A DNA stretch of 45,964 bases from Prevotella pallens ATCC 700821 (GTDB taxonomy: Bacteria > Bacteroidota > Bacteroidia > Bacteroidales > Bacteroidaceae). Shown here in pieces: positions 35,737 to 45,929 of the stretch; position 1 is the stretch's first letter; each line of letters opens with the position of its first letter. The notes below the pieces were generated by a model. The model was not told the origin of the DNA. It saw nothing but the letters and a program-made list of their open reading frames with translations, and did not search any database. The stretch covers positions 184,219-230,182 of the forward strand of contig NZ_GL982513.1 in the NCBI RefSeq assembly GCF_000220255.1, written 5' to 3'. Both the position numbers and the translations under genes were made by a program.

Positions 35737-38322
35737 TTAATGAACAAATTTTGTTGAAGTCCCATTAAAAGTTACAATGTAAACACCGTGAGGAATACTG
35801 CTAAGATCTATTGATGTAGGATTATCGAATGAATTAATCTCTGTACCTTGTGCATTATAAAATATGACTCGTCCACAATTACCGGTAAACAGTATCTTTC
35901 CGTTGATAATATTAAAAGTTTTTATACTGTTATCAGCATTAATATACTGCATTCCTGTGGGGTCATTAATGCCATCGTAAGGTAAACCAGGATATCCTTC
36001 TGTGCCACCAACATAATCTATCACGTTCCATTGCTTTTCTTTTGCAATTGCTACAGCCGATTTTGTACAGACATTGCCCTCTATTCCTTTCGTATCAACA
36101 ATAATTATTTCTGCAATATCGCTTTCGTTTCGCTGTGGAAGTCCCTCCATAAGCAATTTACAAGCATTAGCAGAAAGCTCATTCGAATAGCATACTACGG
36201 TTAAAATCATTTGGTTTTGCGACAAATCTAACGTTTTCAACTTATTGTTGTCTATCCATATATATTCTAATTTTCCGAGAGTCTTCACATTAATATCGGT
36301 CAAAAGATTGTGGTGAAGCGAAAGTGTGTTTACATTCTTTAGATTCGACAAGTCAAGTTCTGCTATTTCGTTGTTGTAAGCACATAGCAATTCCAGTTCA
36401 GGTAAGTCAAGTTTTATTGTTTTCAGTTTGTTATCGTTGATATAAAGTTTCTTCAGTGTAGACGAATTGAGTGAGAACGAAGCAAAGTTGTTCTTTGCCA
36501 GTTGCAATTCTTGTATATTATTATTATTTGTGAGATTAAGTTCGGAGAGTTTATTCTCATTTGCAAATAAATTTTGTAAATACAGATTGTTTTTTACGTT
36601 CAACTTCTCGATATCTGTTCCATTCAGCGAAAGCGTTTCAAGATATTTCTGTGCACTCACATCAATGCTACTAATCTTGTTCTTATTTACTGAAAGAAAA
36701 TTCAGAAGAAGGTTCTTGCTGATATCAATTTTTGTAAGTTCGTTTTCATCACAATCTACGAAAACAAGCTTTCCGCACTGCGTAATATCCAATTCCTTCA
36801 GTCCACAGTAACTGCAATTTAAAGTGTCGAGCTCTTTGTTATTAGACAAATCCAACTTCTCTAGCTTACCATTCTTACAACTTAGTACCTTCAACATAGG
36901 ACAATGGCTTACATCAAGCGCTTCTACATTAAAGTTATCAATACTCATTTCCGTAATTCTGCCTTCTATTCTTACATCTTTCTTCATTACCTGATAGTAA
37001 TCAAATTTCTCGCCCATTACTTCTTTTGTTCCCAAGAATTTAATTCCATCGAACATTATATTTTCTCCAACAATACGAGAAACAACTTCGCTACCAATTT
37101 TCTGACTAGTCGTAAAAGTTACATAAGGCATCGCTGTAGATTCTTCTATATGTTTGAATGAAGACCAGGGTGTAGATATCCTGTAAACGTCCAATTTTCC
37201 ATGAGGAACAAACAGCTTACACTGATCAAAGTCTACATTATAAAATACCATCGAACTACAATAAGGAGGTTCAGTAGCAAGAACGTGAACTTCGGACAGT
37301 CCTGTACAATTCATAAACACACCAAAACCAATTTGTTCAAGTTTTTCTGGCAAAGTAATAGTAGATAACTTCTTTATGTGTGCAAATGCCGAACTTGCAA
37401 TTTCGGTAAGCGATTTCGGCAAGATTACTTTCGTAAGCCCATAAACCTCATAGAACGAATATTTATCAATCTTTTTCACCGTTTCGGGCACGACATACTC
37501 ACCGCATCTGCCCTTCGGATACTTTAAAAGTGTCTCTATATTTTTATCGAAAAGTACACCATCTACAGATGCAAAGGTCTTATTATTCTTATGAACTTCA
37601 AATGCTTTCATAGCATTACAGATGTAGAAAGGCACCGAATTACTGCTGCCGATATCATTCAGCGATGCAGGAATAACAAGTTTTTCTAGCTTTTCTGTAT
37701 TCGAGAAAGCCTCACCCAAGAGTTTTACCGTACCTTCAGGAATGTTATACGTACCCGTTTTTCCATCTGGACATTTTATCAAAGTAGTCATATCCTTATC
37801 AAAAAGCACCCCTTCTGCTGTCTTAAAGTTCTTGTTTTCGGACTTTGCAATAATTTCTTTAAGATTGTCGCATAGCAAGAAAGCGTTCTTTTCAATAGAT
37901 GTAACGCTATTGGGAATGGTTATCTTACGCAATTGGTCGCATTTGCAAAACATATTAACTGAAAGAGTATTATCCTTTGTTCCGTATTCCAAATCTTCAT
38001 TGACATAATAATAAGCATCTCCACCTGCCACAATGTTCGCTCCAGAAAGGTCAAGTACATGCAATTTCCCATCGGTTTTTCCGCCCGCAATGGTACTTCC
38101 GCCCATCGCACGAATAAAGAGAATGTCCGTACCATTTAAATTTCCTGTCAGCGTAAGTTCTGTAAGGGAAAGCATTTCCTCCTCAGTTAGCTTATCTTTC
38201 AATGTTCCTGCTTCTTCTACGTGCACAATTTTCTGTGCAAAAGCTACCGATGCCGATAGCAACATACATACTAATGTGATGAAACCTCTAAAGCTTTCGT
38301 TGGTAAATAGTTTCTTTCTCAT
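35737..38322 (-). CDS. BspA-like leucine-rich-repeat protein with T9SS sorting tail
   Basis: The 861-residue secreted protein has a signal peptide ending VAFAQ (about residue 30). A first LRR block (about 110-385) is of the BspA/LRR_5 kind (ITIPNSVTSIEKNAF, LVIPASLNDI, VILPKSLTEIASSAF). A second block (about 425-735) has the other Bacteroidota pattern (LDLSNNKELDTLNCSYCGLK). The C-terminus (about 795-861) ends IDLSSIPHGVYIVTFNG, a type A T9SS sorting domain. Such proteins are exported across the outer membrane and often anchored at the surface, where LRRs bind host or bacterial partners; the ligand is unknown. TATTTTTG and TTTG at 38370-38401 (minus strand) form its promoter. Confidence 0.92.
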   Translation of the reverse strand: MRKKLFTNESFRGFITLVCMLLSASVAFAQKIVHVEEAGTLKDKLTEEEMLSLTELTLTGNLNGTDILFIRAMGGSTIAGGKTDGKLHVLDLSGANIVAGGDAYYYVNEDLEYGTKDNTLSVNMFCKCDQLRKITIPNSVTSIEKNAFLLCDNLKEIIAKSENKNFKTAEGVLFDKDMTTLIKCPDGKTGTYNIPEGTVKLLGEAFSNTEKLEKLVIPASLNDIGSSNSVPFYICNAMKAFEVHKNNKTFASVDGVLFDKNIETLLKYPKGRCGEYVVPETVKKIDKYSFYEVYGLTKVILPKSLTEIASSAFAHIKKLSTITLPEKLEQIGFGVFMNCTGLSEVHVLATEPPYCSSMVFYNVDFDQCKLFVPHGKLDVYRISTPWSSFKHIEESTAMPYVTFTTSQKIGSEVVSRIVGENIMFDGIKFLGTKEVMGEKFDYYQVMKKDVRIEGRITEMSIDNFNVEALDVSHCPMLKVLSCKNGKLEKLDLSNNKELDTLNCSYCGLKELDITQCGKLVFVDCDENELTKIDISKNLLLNFLSVNKNKISSIDVSAQKYLETLSLNGTDIEKLNVKNNLYLQNLFANENKLSELNLTNNNNIQELQLAKNNFASFSLNSSTLKKLYINDNKLKTIKLDLPELELLCAYNNEIAELDLSNLKNVNTLSLHHNLLTDINVKTLGKLEYIWIDNNKLKTLDLSQNQMILTVVCYSNELSANACKLLMEGLPQRNESDIAEIIIVDTKGIEGNVCTKSAVAIAKEKQWNVIDYVGGTEGYPGLPYDGINDPTGMQYINADNSIKTFNIINGKILFTGNCGRVIFYNAQGTEINSFDNPTSIDLSSIPHGVYIVTFNGTSTKFVH

Positions 38323-38369
38323 AACAAAAAGAATTAGTGAATAAATGATTTAAGTACGATTACGCAGTG

Positions 38370-38401
38370 CAAAAATAACGTTAATTTAGTTAATTTGCAA
38401 A
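38370..38401 (-). promoter_or_regulatory. Promoter of the BspA-like gene
   Basis: Minus-strand TATTTTTG (38370-38377) and TTTG (38398-38401) are separated by 20 bp. A plus-strand -7 box TATTTTTG at 38432-38439 may serve the divergent adhesin gene, making 38323-38575 a two-way promoter region. Confidence 0.6.
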
Positions 38402-38575
38402 CTTTATTATACTTTTATTTAAAAATAATAGTATTTTTGTACGGAATAAATTATATTTCCTTTTCCAAGCAGCAGGAAGATGGAGAAATTATTATTTATC
38501 TATTCCTATTGATCTTGCTTCGTAGGTATTTTAGATATAACTAAACAATCACGCTGCATATAGGAGATTTATATA

Positions 38576-41500
38576 ATGAAAAAAGCATTCTTTTCGTTGG
38601 CTTGTATATTCCTATTAATAGGAAACATAGCCTTTGCACAAAAACAATTAGAAAATCCTTGTATGTCTTCACAACGCTTCGTATCACAACAAAAAAATTG
38701 TATAGACGAACGAGAAAATGAAACATCTACTATATTCATAAAAGGAAATTCTCTTAAAAGTCCTCATTCAGAATTAATAAGTATGCCATTACAGGACCAA
38801 AAATTAACTTCGTCAATACAATTATCAACTTTATCTGCTATTAAACAACCAGTATTAAAAACAAATAGTGGAGCAGAAATTTGGGTAAATGTTACCTATG
38901 CACCTGGTATGTCGGCAGCAACAGACCGAAGTATTTCAAGCTTTAGCACCACAACTCCAAAGAATTTAACTCCTCTTATAAAAGGTAATTTTATGTTCTA
39001 TAATGGTATTGGCTTAGTAGATGGGAAATTATATGCTGGTTACAATGCTGTGTCAAAAGATAAAAAATACACACCTACTCTATATACTATAGATACAAAC
39101 ACTTGGAAATTGATAGGAGCAGAAGTACTTAATGACTATTCATTAATGAGCTTTGAAACCGCAATGGCAACAGACGGAACTATATATGGAGAATTCTATT
39201 CTGTAGACGGAAAAAGTAAAGAGATTGGCATTATAGATTATCCAAATAAAACTCGTTCAACGCTTTTTAAAACAAACAAATACTATATTGCAATGGGTAT
39301 TACAAAAGCTGGTATGCTATATGGTATTGCTACTGATGGATTTCTTTATAAAATTGATAAAGAAGCTGGTACAGAAACATTAATTGGACCAACTGGAATA
39401 ACGCTTTCGGATAGTTCTGGTGCATTCTTTTTTCAAACAGGTGAAATAGATCAGACAGATGATACATTCTATTGGTTAGGAACAGACCAAAAAAAACAGA
39501 GCACTTCGCTATATACAGTAGACCTTAATACAGGTGTAGCAACCGAAATATACAAATTTGGGCAATATACTTTTTCAGGAATGATTATTCAACAACCTAA
39601 AGCTCTTGGTGGAGCACCAGCAAAAGTAACAGATCTTTCACTTATGTTTATTGATGGTGATACAACAGGCTCTGTTGTTTTTACAGCACCTACATTGAGT
39701 TATGATGGTCAGATATTGAATAGTAACTTATCGTATAAAATACTTGTAGATGGTAAAGAGACTGCTACAGGTACAACTTCTCCAGGAAAAAATGAGACAA
39801 TTCCTGTTACGGTATCAACAGATATGCATACTTTCGAAGTAGTTACTTCTAATGAAATTGGTAGTTCGCCAACTACAAAATTAAGTAAATGGATAGGATA
39901 TGATGAACCACAGACAGCTTCCAACATTGTAATGGAATTGGACAAACAAAGTGGTAATGCTTATGTCTATTGGGAAGCTCCAGTAAAAGGAATACATAAT
40001 GGTTTTATAGGAAGCATTTATTATGATATCTATCGCATAGGGAATGGAGAAAGAAAATTGATATCTGAAAACTATAATGATACATATATAGAAGACCAAA
40101 TAACGCTTGGTGATTATACAAACTATAAATATGGTATCGTTGCCAAAAATGGAGAGCAACATAGCAAGATGGCTTTTTCAAATTCTGAAAAATTAGGTTC
40201 GCCTTTTAATGTACCTTATTTAGAAGATTTTGAGTCGGCTGACAACTTCTCTATATGGACAGTTGTTGATGTTAATAATGATAGAGTAGAATCAGAATTT
40301 GGTACGCGTGCAGCATGGATTTATGATAATAGAACCAAATCTGCCTCTTATACATTCGGTCCAAAACTTGCTGATGATTGGTTAATATCTCCTCCTATAA
40401 AACTAAAAGCGGGGAAAACTTATACCATTGGTCTAAGTGCCAAAGGACGCTCAGGGCAAAGCAAAGTATATCCTGAACGCTTCGAAATGAAAATGGGAAA
40501 AGGAACGAATGTTGAAAATATGACGATTAACGTATTACCAGAAACAAATATTAATTCTGCGACTTATCAAAAATATGAGAATAATCAGATAAAGGTAGAC
40601 TCAGGTGGAGACTATCATTTAGGCATACATGCCATTAGTACAACTGAGGGTTGGACTCTTTACGTTGATTCTATTATAGTTGAACAAATACCTATTGCAG
40701 AAGCACCAGATTCTGTTGGTAACCTTAAAGTAATAGCAGACTCTACAGGACAACTGAGAACAAATATATTCTTTAATGCTCCTATAAAAACTGTTGGAGG
40801 AACAATACTAACAAAGCCTATTACAAAAATTGAATTACGGCGTGATAATAAAATTATTAATACTTTTAATAATGTCCTACCAAATACAATTATAGAATAT
40901 GAGGATACTAAAGTTAGTCTTGGTAGTCATACGTATACAGTATTACCTTTTATTGAAGGAGAACAAGGACGTAAACAAGAAGCTGTAGTTTATGTTGGAG
41001 TAGATATACCTGAACATGTAAAGAATATCAAAGTAGCAGACAAGGATAGTTCTGTTAAGATTACATGGGATAAAGTTGGAAATACTGGGGTTATAGGTGG
41101 ACTTGTTATTGCTGATAACGTTGATTACGAAGTTTGGAATACTGCATCTTACAATGGAACAATGTTACTTGGAGAGAAATTATCAACTATTCATAATGGA
41201 ACTTCGGCAGATCTTCCATTTAATACTAATGAAGGAAAACAAGGTATTGCATATTGGGCAGTAAGAGCCGTTAATATTGCTGGAGCAGGCGAAGCTCGAA
41301 TGAGTGGACTTCTTATAGGAAAGGCTTATAGCTTACCTTTTAAAGAAAGTGTAACCAAAGGACAACTGAATAATTATTGGAATTTTAATAGTACAGGTGG
41401 AGGTGTCAAAATGCAAATATCTGCAGAAGCATCAGATGGGGATAATTATGCTTTTACAATAGATTCTCCATCTTCAGACGAATATGGTGAATTATATTCG

Positions 41501-43078
41501 GGCAAAATATCTTTAGCAGGAGCAGAGAAACCAACACTTACACTCGATGTAAAAGGAACAGATAGTCAGAATACTATTGGTATTTATGTTGTAAAGCCAG
41601 ATGGTACAGAGACATTAGCCGATGTAATTAGTCCCAAAACAGGGTATACAACGTACAAAATAGACTTAACTCAGTACAAAACAGAACGATATATCCGACT
41701 AGGGTTATTTGAGACATTTAATTCACCAGGAAATATAACTTTCGATAATATTAATATAGTAGATATGAACAGTTACGATCTTAAGGTTGCAGACTTTTCT
41801 GTGCCTGAGACTGTACACACCGGAGATACTGCAACTATTAGATTATCTGTTAAAAACTATGGTTTACAGACTGCAAAATCCTATGCAGTTCGGATAACTA
41901 TGGACAATAAGGAACTTATGAATACAATTGTTGAACAACCTTTACCTTCTATGCATGAACAAGCTTTCGAAACTTCTATACCAACTACAATATTTGATGA
42001 AGCTGGCAGCCGGGTTATAAAAGCAGAGATTATTTACGCTATAGATGAAATACCAGAAAACAATATAGCAGAGCGTATACTTAATGTACTAATATCACAA
42101 GCAGTAGCTCCTGAAAATCTTCTAGCAGAACAAACAGAGAAAGGAATTAAACTTACTTGGAATGCTCCACACGAGACAACACGTCCAATAACTGAGGATT
42201 TTGAGGACGAAAATATATTTGTACCTTTCTCTCTTGGAGGTGTAACAGAAACCACACATGAAGGTTCTTTTGGGGATTGGAAGATTATAGATGGTGATGG
42301 GCAGGTAACAGATGCATGGGGAGCAGTAACATATAAGAATTCTGCTAAACCACACGCATGGCAGGTTATTAATCCAGAAACTGTTTTTGGTGCTAACATT
42401 TATGATAAAGACAAAGCTCATTCCGGCAATCAATATCTAATATCATTCTGTCCTGTAAAAGGTGCTGCTAATGATTGGCTCATATCACCAGAACTTCCTG
42501 GAGTTGAACAAACTATTACGTTCTATGTGAAATGCCTCTCGTTAATGTATGGAGACGAAACTTATGAGGTTCTTTATTCTACAACTGATAGAAATATAGA
42601 AAGCTTTATAAAAGTTGAAAATACCGAGAATCCCAATATGGACTGGACACAACGGTTCTTTACATTGCCTAATAAAACAAAATACTTTGCAATACACCAC
42701 ACTGCAACAGATGCATTTGGACTCTTGCTCGATGATATAAACTATTCAGTAAAGGGAGATAAGGTTAAGAAATATAACATATATCTTGATAAGAAACTAA
42801 TAGCAACCGTTGAGGGAGAAAACACGACTTATATTGTAAATCGACCTTTAACAGATGGAGACCACCTATTTAGTGTAACTGCGATATATGGAGATAATAT
42901 AGAATCTGCTCCTGTTTCGATTAGAACAGCTGTATCTATTATTGATTCTCCCCACGTTTCCAATCAGAACTTTACTATATATACCGTTAGTGGAAAATTG
43001 GTACGTAAAAACTCAAACTCTATTAAAGGATTAAGAGGTGTGTATATAATAGATGGAAAGAAAATAATGATAAGATAA
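38576..43078 (+). CDS. Large T9SS-secreted protein with Fn3 and choice-of-anchor-J (cleaved-adhesin-like) domains
   Basis: The 1500-residue protein has a signal peptide ending AFAQ (about 22) and a beta-propeller-like front (about 100-340). Fn3-type units begin near 347, 710, 815 and 1178 (for example VKNIKVADKDSSVKITWDKV, NLLAEQTEKGIKLTWNAPHE). Three jelly-roll modules lie at about 545-705 (PYLEDFESADNFSIWTVVD), 918-1065 and 1203-1400 (EDFEDEN, DWLISPELPGVEQTITFYV), and a T9SS-type tail ends GVYIIDGKKIMIR. Similar modules occur in gingipain hemagglutinin regions and many Prevotella surface proteins, so adhesion or host-protein binding is plausible. GGAG lies 10 bases before the start. The gene is markedly AT-rich. 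Confidence 0.88.
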   Translation: MKKAFFSLACIFLLIGNIAFAQKQLENPCMSSQRFVSQQKNCIDERENETSTIFIKGNSLKSPHSELISMPLQDQKLTSSIQLSTLSAIKQPVLKTNSGAEIWVNVTYAPGMSAATDRSISSFSTTTPKNLTPLIKGNFMFYNGIGLVDGKLYAGYNAVSKDKKYTPTLYTIDTNTWKLIGAEVLNDYSLMSFETAMATDGTIYGEFYSVDGKSKEIGIIDYPNKTRSTLFKTNKYYIAMGITKAGMLYGIATDGFLYKIDKEAGTETLIGPTGITLSDSSGAFFFQTGEIDQTDDTFYWLGTDQKKQSTSLYTVDLNTGVATEIYKFGQYTFSGMIIQQPKALGGAPAKVTDLSLMFIDGDTTGSVVFTAPTLSYDGQILNSNLSYKILVDGKETATGTTSPGKNETIPVTVSTDMHTFEVVTSNEIGSSPTTKLSKWIGYDEPQTASNIVMELDKQSGNAYVYWEAPVKGIHNGFIGSIYYDIYRIGNGERKLISENYNDTYIEDQITLGDYTNYKYGIVAKNGEQHSKMAFSNSEKLGSPFNVPYLEDFESADNFSIWTVVDVNNDRVESEFGTRAAWIYDNRTKSASYTFGPKLADDWLISPPIKLKAGKTYTIGLSAKGRSGQSKVYPERFEMKMGKGTNVENMTINVLPETNINSATYQKYENNQIKVDSGGDYHLGIHAISTTEGWTLYVDSIIVEQIPIAEAPDSVGNLKVIADSTGQLRTNIFFNAPIKTVGGTILTKPITKIELRRDNKIINTFNNVLPNTIIEYEDTKVSLGSHTYTVLPFIEGEQGRKQEAVVYVGVDIPEHVKNIKVADKDSSVKITWDKVGNTGVIGGLVIADNVDYEVWNTASYNGTMLLGEKLSTIHNGTSADLPFNTNEGKQGIAYWAVRAVNIAGAGEARMSGLLIGKAYSLPFKESVTKGQLNNYWNFNSTGGGVKMQISAEASDGDNYAFTIDSPSSDEYGELYSGKISLAGAEKPTLTLDVKGTDSQNTIGIYVVKPDGTETLADVISPKTGYTTYKIDLTQYKTERYIRLGLFETFNSPGNITFDNINIVDMNSYDLKVADFSVPETVHTGDTATIRLSVKNYGLQTAKSYAVRITMDNKELMNTIVEQPLPSMHEQAFETSIPTTIFDEAGSRVIKAEIIYAIDEIPENNIAERILNVLISQAVAPENLLAEQTEKGIKLTWNAPHETTRPITEDFEDENIFVPFSLGGVTETTHEGSFGDWKIIDGDGQVTDAWGAVTYKNSAKPHAWQVINPETVFGANIYDKDKAHSGNQYLISFCPVKGAANDWLISPELPGVEQTITFYVKCLSLMYGDETYEVLYSTTDRNIESFIKVENTENPNMDWTQRFFTLPNKTKYFAIHHTATDAFGLLLDDINYSVKGDKVKKYNIYLDKKLIATVEGENTTYIVNRPLTDGDHLFSVTAIYGDNIESAPVSIRTAVSIIDSPHVSNQNFTIYTVSGKLVRKNSNSIKGLRGVYIIDGKKIMIR

Positions 43079-43088
43079 GAAAAATAAT

Positions 43089-43140
43089 AGGTCTTTGTTA
43101 GTACTCCTTCTCTATAAACTAGAAAAACTAACAAAGACCT
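43089..43140 (+). terminator. Stem-loop after the large adhesin gene
   Basis: Perfect 14-bp arms (AGGTCTTTGTTAGT at 43089-43102 and its complement at 43127-43140) with a 24-base loop lie 10 bases after the stop, followed by TATATATT. It separates this gene from the next LRR gene on the same strand. Confidence 0.65.
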
Positions 43141-43220
43141 TATATATTCAGAATAAGGCTTATTCCTTGAAATTAATTTGGAAGCAAATAGAATATTCAT
43201 TTTTTAAAAACAATCAAAGT

Positions 43221-45221
43221 ATGCAAAGAAATTATTCTTTATTAATGACTGCAGCAATTGCTCTGTTCAGCAATGTTTGCATAGCTCAAACTTCTCCCGG
43301 AGAACCGTATATTGAGCTTACATCAGAACAAGAAACTGGTAAGTGGGGGGTATCGCTTGCGGTGGCTAACGATGAAGATAAAGCCAAAGTATGGGTAGAC
43401 CTGAATAACAACGGACAAAAAGACGAGAACGAAACCATCGATATGTGGGAATGGTATTGGTACAGTAGACCACGTACAGCAAAGACCTTGAGGATTTATG
43501 GACCTGTCATTGATATTGACTGTGGTAGCAAAGACAACGCAATTGCTGCAATCAACATCAAGAACAACCCCAATCTTCAAAAGCTAAAATGTACTTATTC
43601 TAAAGGACTCACTTCATTGGACCTTTCAGGAAATGCCAATCTTAAGAAGGTTAATGTTAGTGGGTGCAAACTCAACAGTATTGCACTGCCTGTCCAAAGT
43701 CCTGCGATGGAAGAACTGGACGTGAACGACAATGAACTCGACAATCTTGAAGTGTCCGGTTGCAGCAAGTTGGTGAGAATAGACTGCTTTAACAATAGAC
43801 TTACAGCCGATGCCATGCAAAAGTTAGTGGAGAGTCTTCCAGACCGTTCACAAGAAAATACAGCAGGCAGGTTATTTGTACTTTACAGTATAGACGAGAA
43901 GGAGAAGAACGAGATTCTGAAAACTTCGGTAGAACAAGCCAAGACCAAGAAATGGGACGTAAAATACTTCACAGGGCAACTTGATTATTCTGGTTCAGAC
44001 CACAATCGTTATCTTACGTCAAAGCCTAAGGCTATCTTGACCACCTCCAAGCAAAGCGGTGAGTGGCTACTCAATATCGGTGTTCCCGAACAAGAGGTTG
44101 ATAGCGTTTGGATTGACTTGAATAACAACAATGAATATGACTACGGTGAGGAACAAAATGTATTTAATCAGCAAGTGCTCCTGCCCATCAGTGGAGAAAA
44201 AATAAACATTTATGGCAAGCTAAGCAAACTTGTGTGTATGGGCAATCATCTTACCGCACTCAATGTTGAAGAATGCACAGAGTTGGAGACTCTTAATTGT
44301 TCAAAGAACGAACTTCAGACATTGAAACTTAACAGCAACAAGAAACTCAAAGAATTGTTAGGGTATGAAAATGAGTTAACGGAAATAGATCTGAGTGAAA
44401 ACAAAGAACTGGTTTTGCTATCACTCAACACCAACAAACTCTCGGCAGCAAACTTTGACAATAATAATGCACTGACTACATTATTTATTTCAAACAATGA
44501 ACTTAAAGAACTCAATGTAAAACCCTGCATAAACCTTCGGACAATTGCATTTGAGAATAATCAGCTCCAAGAAGTTGATTTAAGCAAAAATGCCCTCATT
44601 GAGAGTATTTATGCCCAGAAGAATAAACTTACAAAGCTAAACTTAAAGGGTCTTAACGGTCTACGAATGCTTTCGTGTGAGCACAATGCCCTCTCCAGCA
44701 TCGCTCTTGATGAAAATCTAAAGCAGCTGGAAGCTGTATATTGCTTCTGTAATCAAATCAAAGGGCAGGAAATGAAATCGCTATGCAACATGTTGCCGGT
44801 GAGAGAAGATAATAAAAAGGGTGAATTTTATGTTGTCGATACCACGAATCCCACGGAAGAAAACCAGTGTACAAAGAAAGATGTAGAAGTTGCCAACAAG
44901 CACAATTGGCAGGTTTATGACTATAAGAATAAAGAAAACAATGGTAAAAACCTCTATGAGGGAAAAGAAAATCCTACGGGATTAAACCTGCCGGAGGGCA
45001 GAGAAGATATTAACGTATGCTTCATTGCCAATGGATTGCTGCAAATTAATACGCCTCAAAGTTTACAAGGCAGGGACATCAGGGTGTATGACATCAACGG
45101 ACGTATTCTGAAACAAGATGTGTGCAAGGGTGGTCTTCAGCTTCTTTCTATTCAGAAAGGTGATAGCCTGGGTGTGATATTCATTCAGGTAGATGGGAAG
45201 CTATTTAAGCGCATGCATTGA
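43221..45221 (+). CDS. Secreted leucine-rich-repeat protein with duplicated Ca-loop module and T9SS tail
   Basis: From Met at 43221 the protein has 666 residues with a signal peptide ending CIAQ. The open frame starts at 43095, but its front overlaps the upstream terminator. Two copies of a beta module carry a Ca-loop-like sequence, VWVDLNNNGQKDENE (about 54-68) and VWIDLNNNNEYDYGEE (about 296-311), each followed by an LRR block (LDLSGNANLKKVNVSGCKL; LNCSKNELQTLKLNSNKKL). The C-terminus (about 590-666) is a T9SS-type tail. The duplication suggests growth by repeat of a whole half-protein. G+C is clearly higher than in the adhesin gene before it. Surface binding is likely but the ligand is unknown. 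Confidence 0.88.
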   Translation: MQRNYSLLMTAAIALFSNVCIAQTSPGEPYIELTSEQETGKWGVSLAVANDEDKAKVWVDLNNNGQKDENETIDMWEWYWYSRPRTAKTLRIYGPVIDIDCGSKDNAIAAINIKNNPNLQKLKCTYSKGLTSLDLSGNANLKKVNVSGCKLNSIALPVQSPAMEELDVNDNELDNLEVSGCSKLVRIDCFNNRLTADAMQKLVESLPDRSQENTAGRLFVLYSIDEKEKNEILKTSVEQAKTKKWDVKYFTGQLDYSGSDHNRYLTSKPKAILTTSKQSGEWLLNIGVPEQEVDSVWIDLNNNNEYDYGEEQNVFNQQVLLPISGEKINIYGKLSKLVCMGNHLTALNVEECTELETLNCSKNELQTLKLNSNKKLKELLGYENELTEIDLSENKELVLLSLNTNKLSAANFDNNNALTTLFISNNELKELNVKPCINLRTIAFENNQLQEVDLSKNALIESIYAQKNKLTKLNLKGLNGLRMLSCEHNALSSIALDENLKQLEAVYCFCNQIKGQEMKSLCNMLPVREDNKKGEFYVVDTTNPTEENQCTKKDVEVANKHNWQVYDYKNKENNGKNLYEGKENPTGLNLPEGREDINVCFIANGLLQINTPQSLQGRDIRVYDINGRILKQDVCKGGLQLLSIQKGDSLGVIFIQVDGKLFKRMH

Positions 45222-45260
45222 TGGATTAAGACAATTTGCTGCATATTATAAGATGCGAAA

Positions 45261-45295
45261 ACACGAACTATTCCCATATATCGAATAGTTCGTGT
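45261..45295 (+). terminator. Stem-loop after the second LRR gene
   Basis: Arms ACACGAACTATTC (45261-45273) and GAATAGTTCGTGT (45283-45295) are exact complements with a 9-base loop, 39 bases after the stop. No T-run follows. Confidence 0.55.
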
Positions 45296-45327
45296 GGCAA
45301 ATGCAGGAAAGGAGGTTAATACGAAGG

Positions 45328-45365
45328 CAGGAGGTTAACAATCCATGATTAGTGTTTACCTCCTG
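45328..45365 (-). terminator. Stem-loop after the DUF3332-type gene
   Basis: CAGGAGGTTAAC (45328-45339) and GTTTACCTCCTG (45354-45365) pair with one mismatch, 10 bases past the minus-strand stop. A second GGAGGTTAA at 45311-45319 is a direct repeat of part of the arm. Confidence 0.5.
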
Positions 45366-45374
45366 TCTGATCTT

Positions 45375-45929
45375 TTATCGCACTGCCATAAAGTAGCTGG
45401 TGCCTGCCACTGCTTGGCGAAGTTCGTATAAGCCTGCGGCATTTGGAGTAACGTCCATAGTCATTCCGTTGTTTAAGAATGCCTTTATTGTTCCGTTTTC
45501 GTTGAAATGTATGAGCTTATTTTCCTTGCCATTCTCATTCATATACCAGTTGTTCTCTGCCTTGTTGTAGGTTAAGTAGAACACTGTTCCGTTCGGACGG
45601 GTAATCTCGTAACCATTTTTAAGATATTTCACGGCATACATTAAGCCATCGTCGCCCTTAATATTCTTGGTTTTACCAATATTCTTAGCCATCGGATTAT
45701 CGCCTGTCCAGAACTCAATAGCATTAAGAACAAGAGCATCAACTGTACCTGCGATTGCATAAGCTGGGGAGATAACAATAAAGATAAGTTCGTTTAAGAA
45801 CTTAGAATCGGTAGCACGCTTGTTCCATTTAGCCAATTTGTTGAACATTGTAAACGAACCTACACAAGAGGTTGCCAACATTGTGCCTGCCATAAGGCAT
45901 ATAGCCACTTTCAATCCTTTTCTTTTCAT
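45375..45929 (-). CDS. DUF3332-type lipoprotein
   Basis: From Met at 45929 the protein has 184 residues (a start two codons earlier at 45935 is possible). A lipoprotein signal ends LATSC (Cys22). The body has the DUF3332 pattern: GSFTMFNKLAKWNKRATDSK, a hydrophobic LNELIFIVISPAYAIAGTVD and NAIEFWTGDNP. The C-terminal half is beta-rich and polar (TVFYLTYNKAENNWYMNENG). Such lipoproteins occur widely in Bacteroidota and gammaproteobacteria; function is unknown. Upstream sequence runs to the window edge, so its operon cannot be judged. Confidence 0.85.
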   Translation of the reverse strand: MKRKGLKVAICLMAGTMLATSCVGSFTMFNKLAKWNKRATDSKFLNELIFIVISPAYAIAGTVDALVLNAIEFWTGDNPMAKNIGKTKNIKGDDGLMYAVKYLKNGYEITRPNGTVFYLTYNKAENNWYMNENGKENKLIHFNENGTIKAFLNNGMTMDVTPNAAGLYELRQAVAGTSYFMAVR

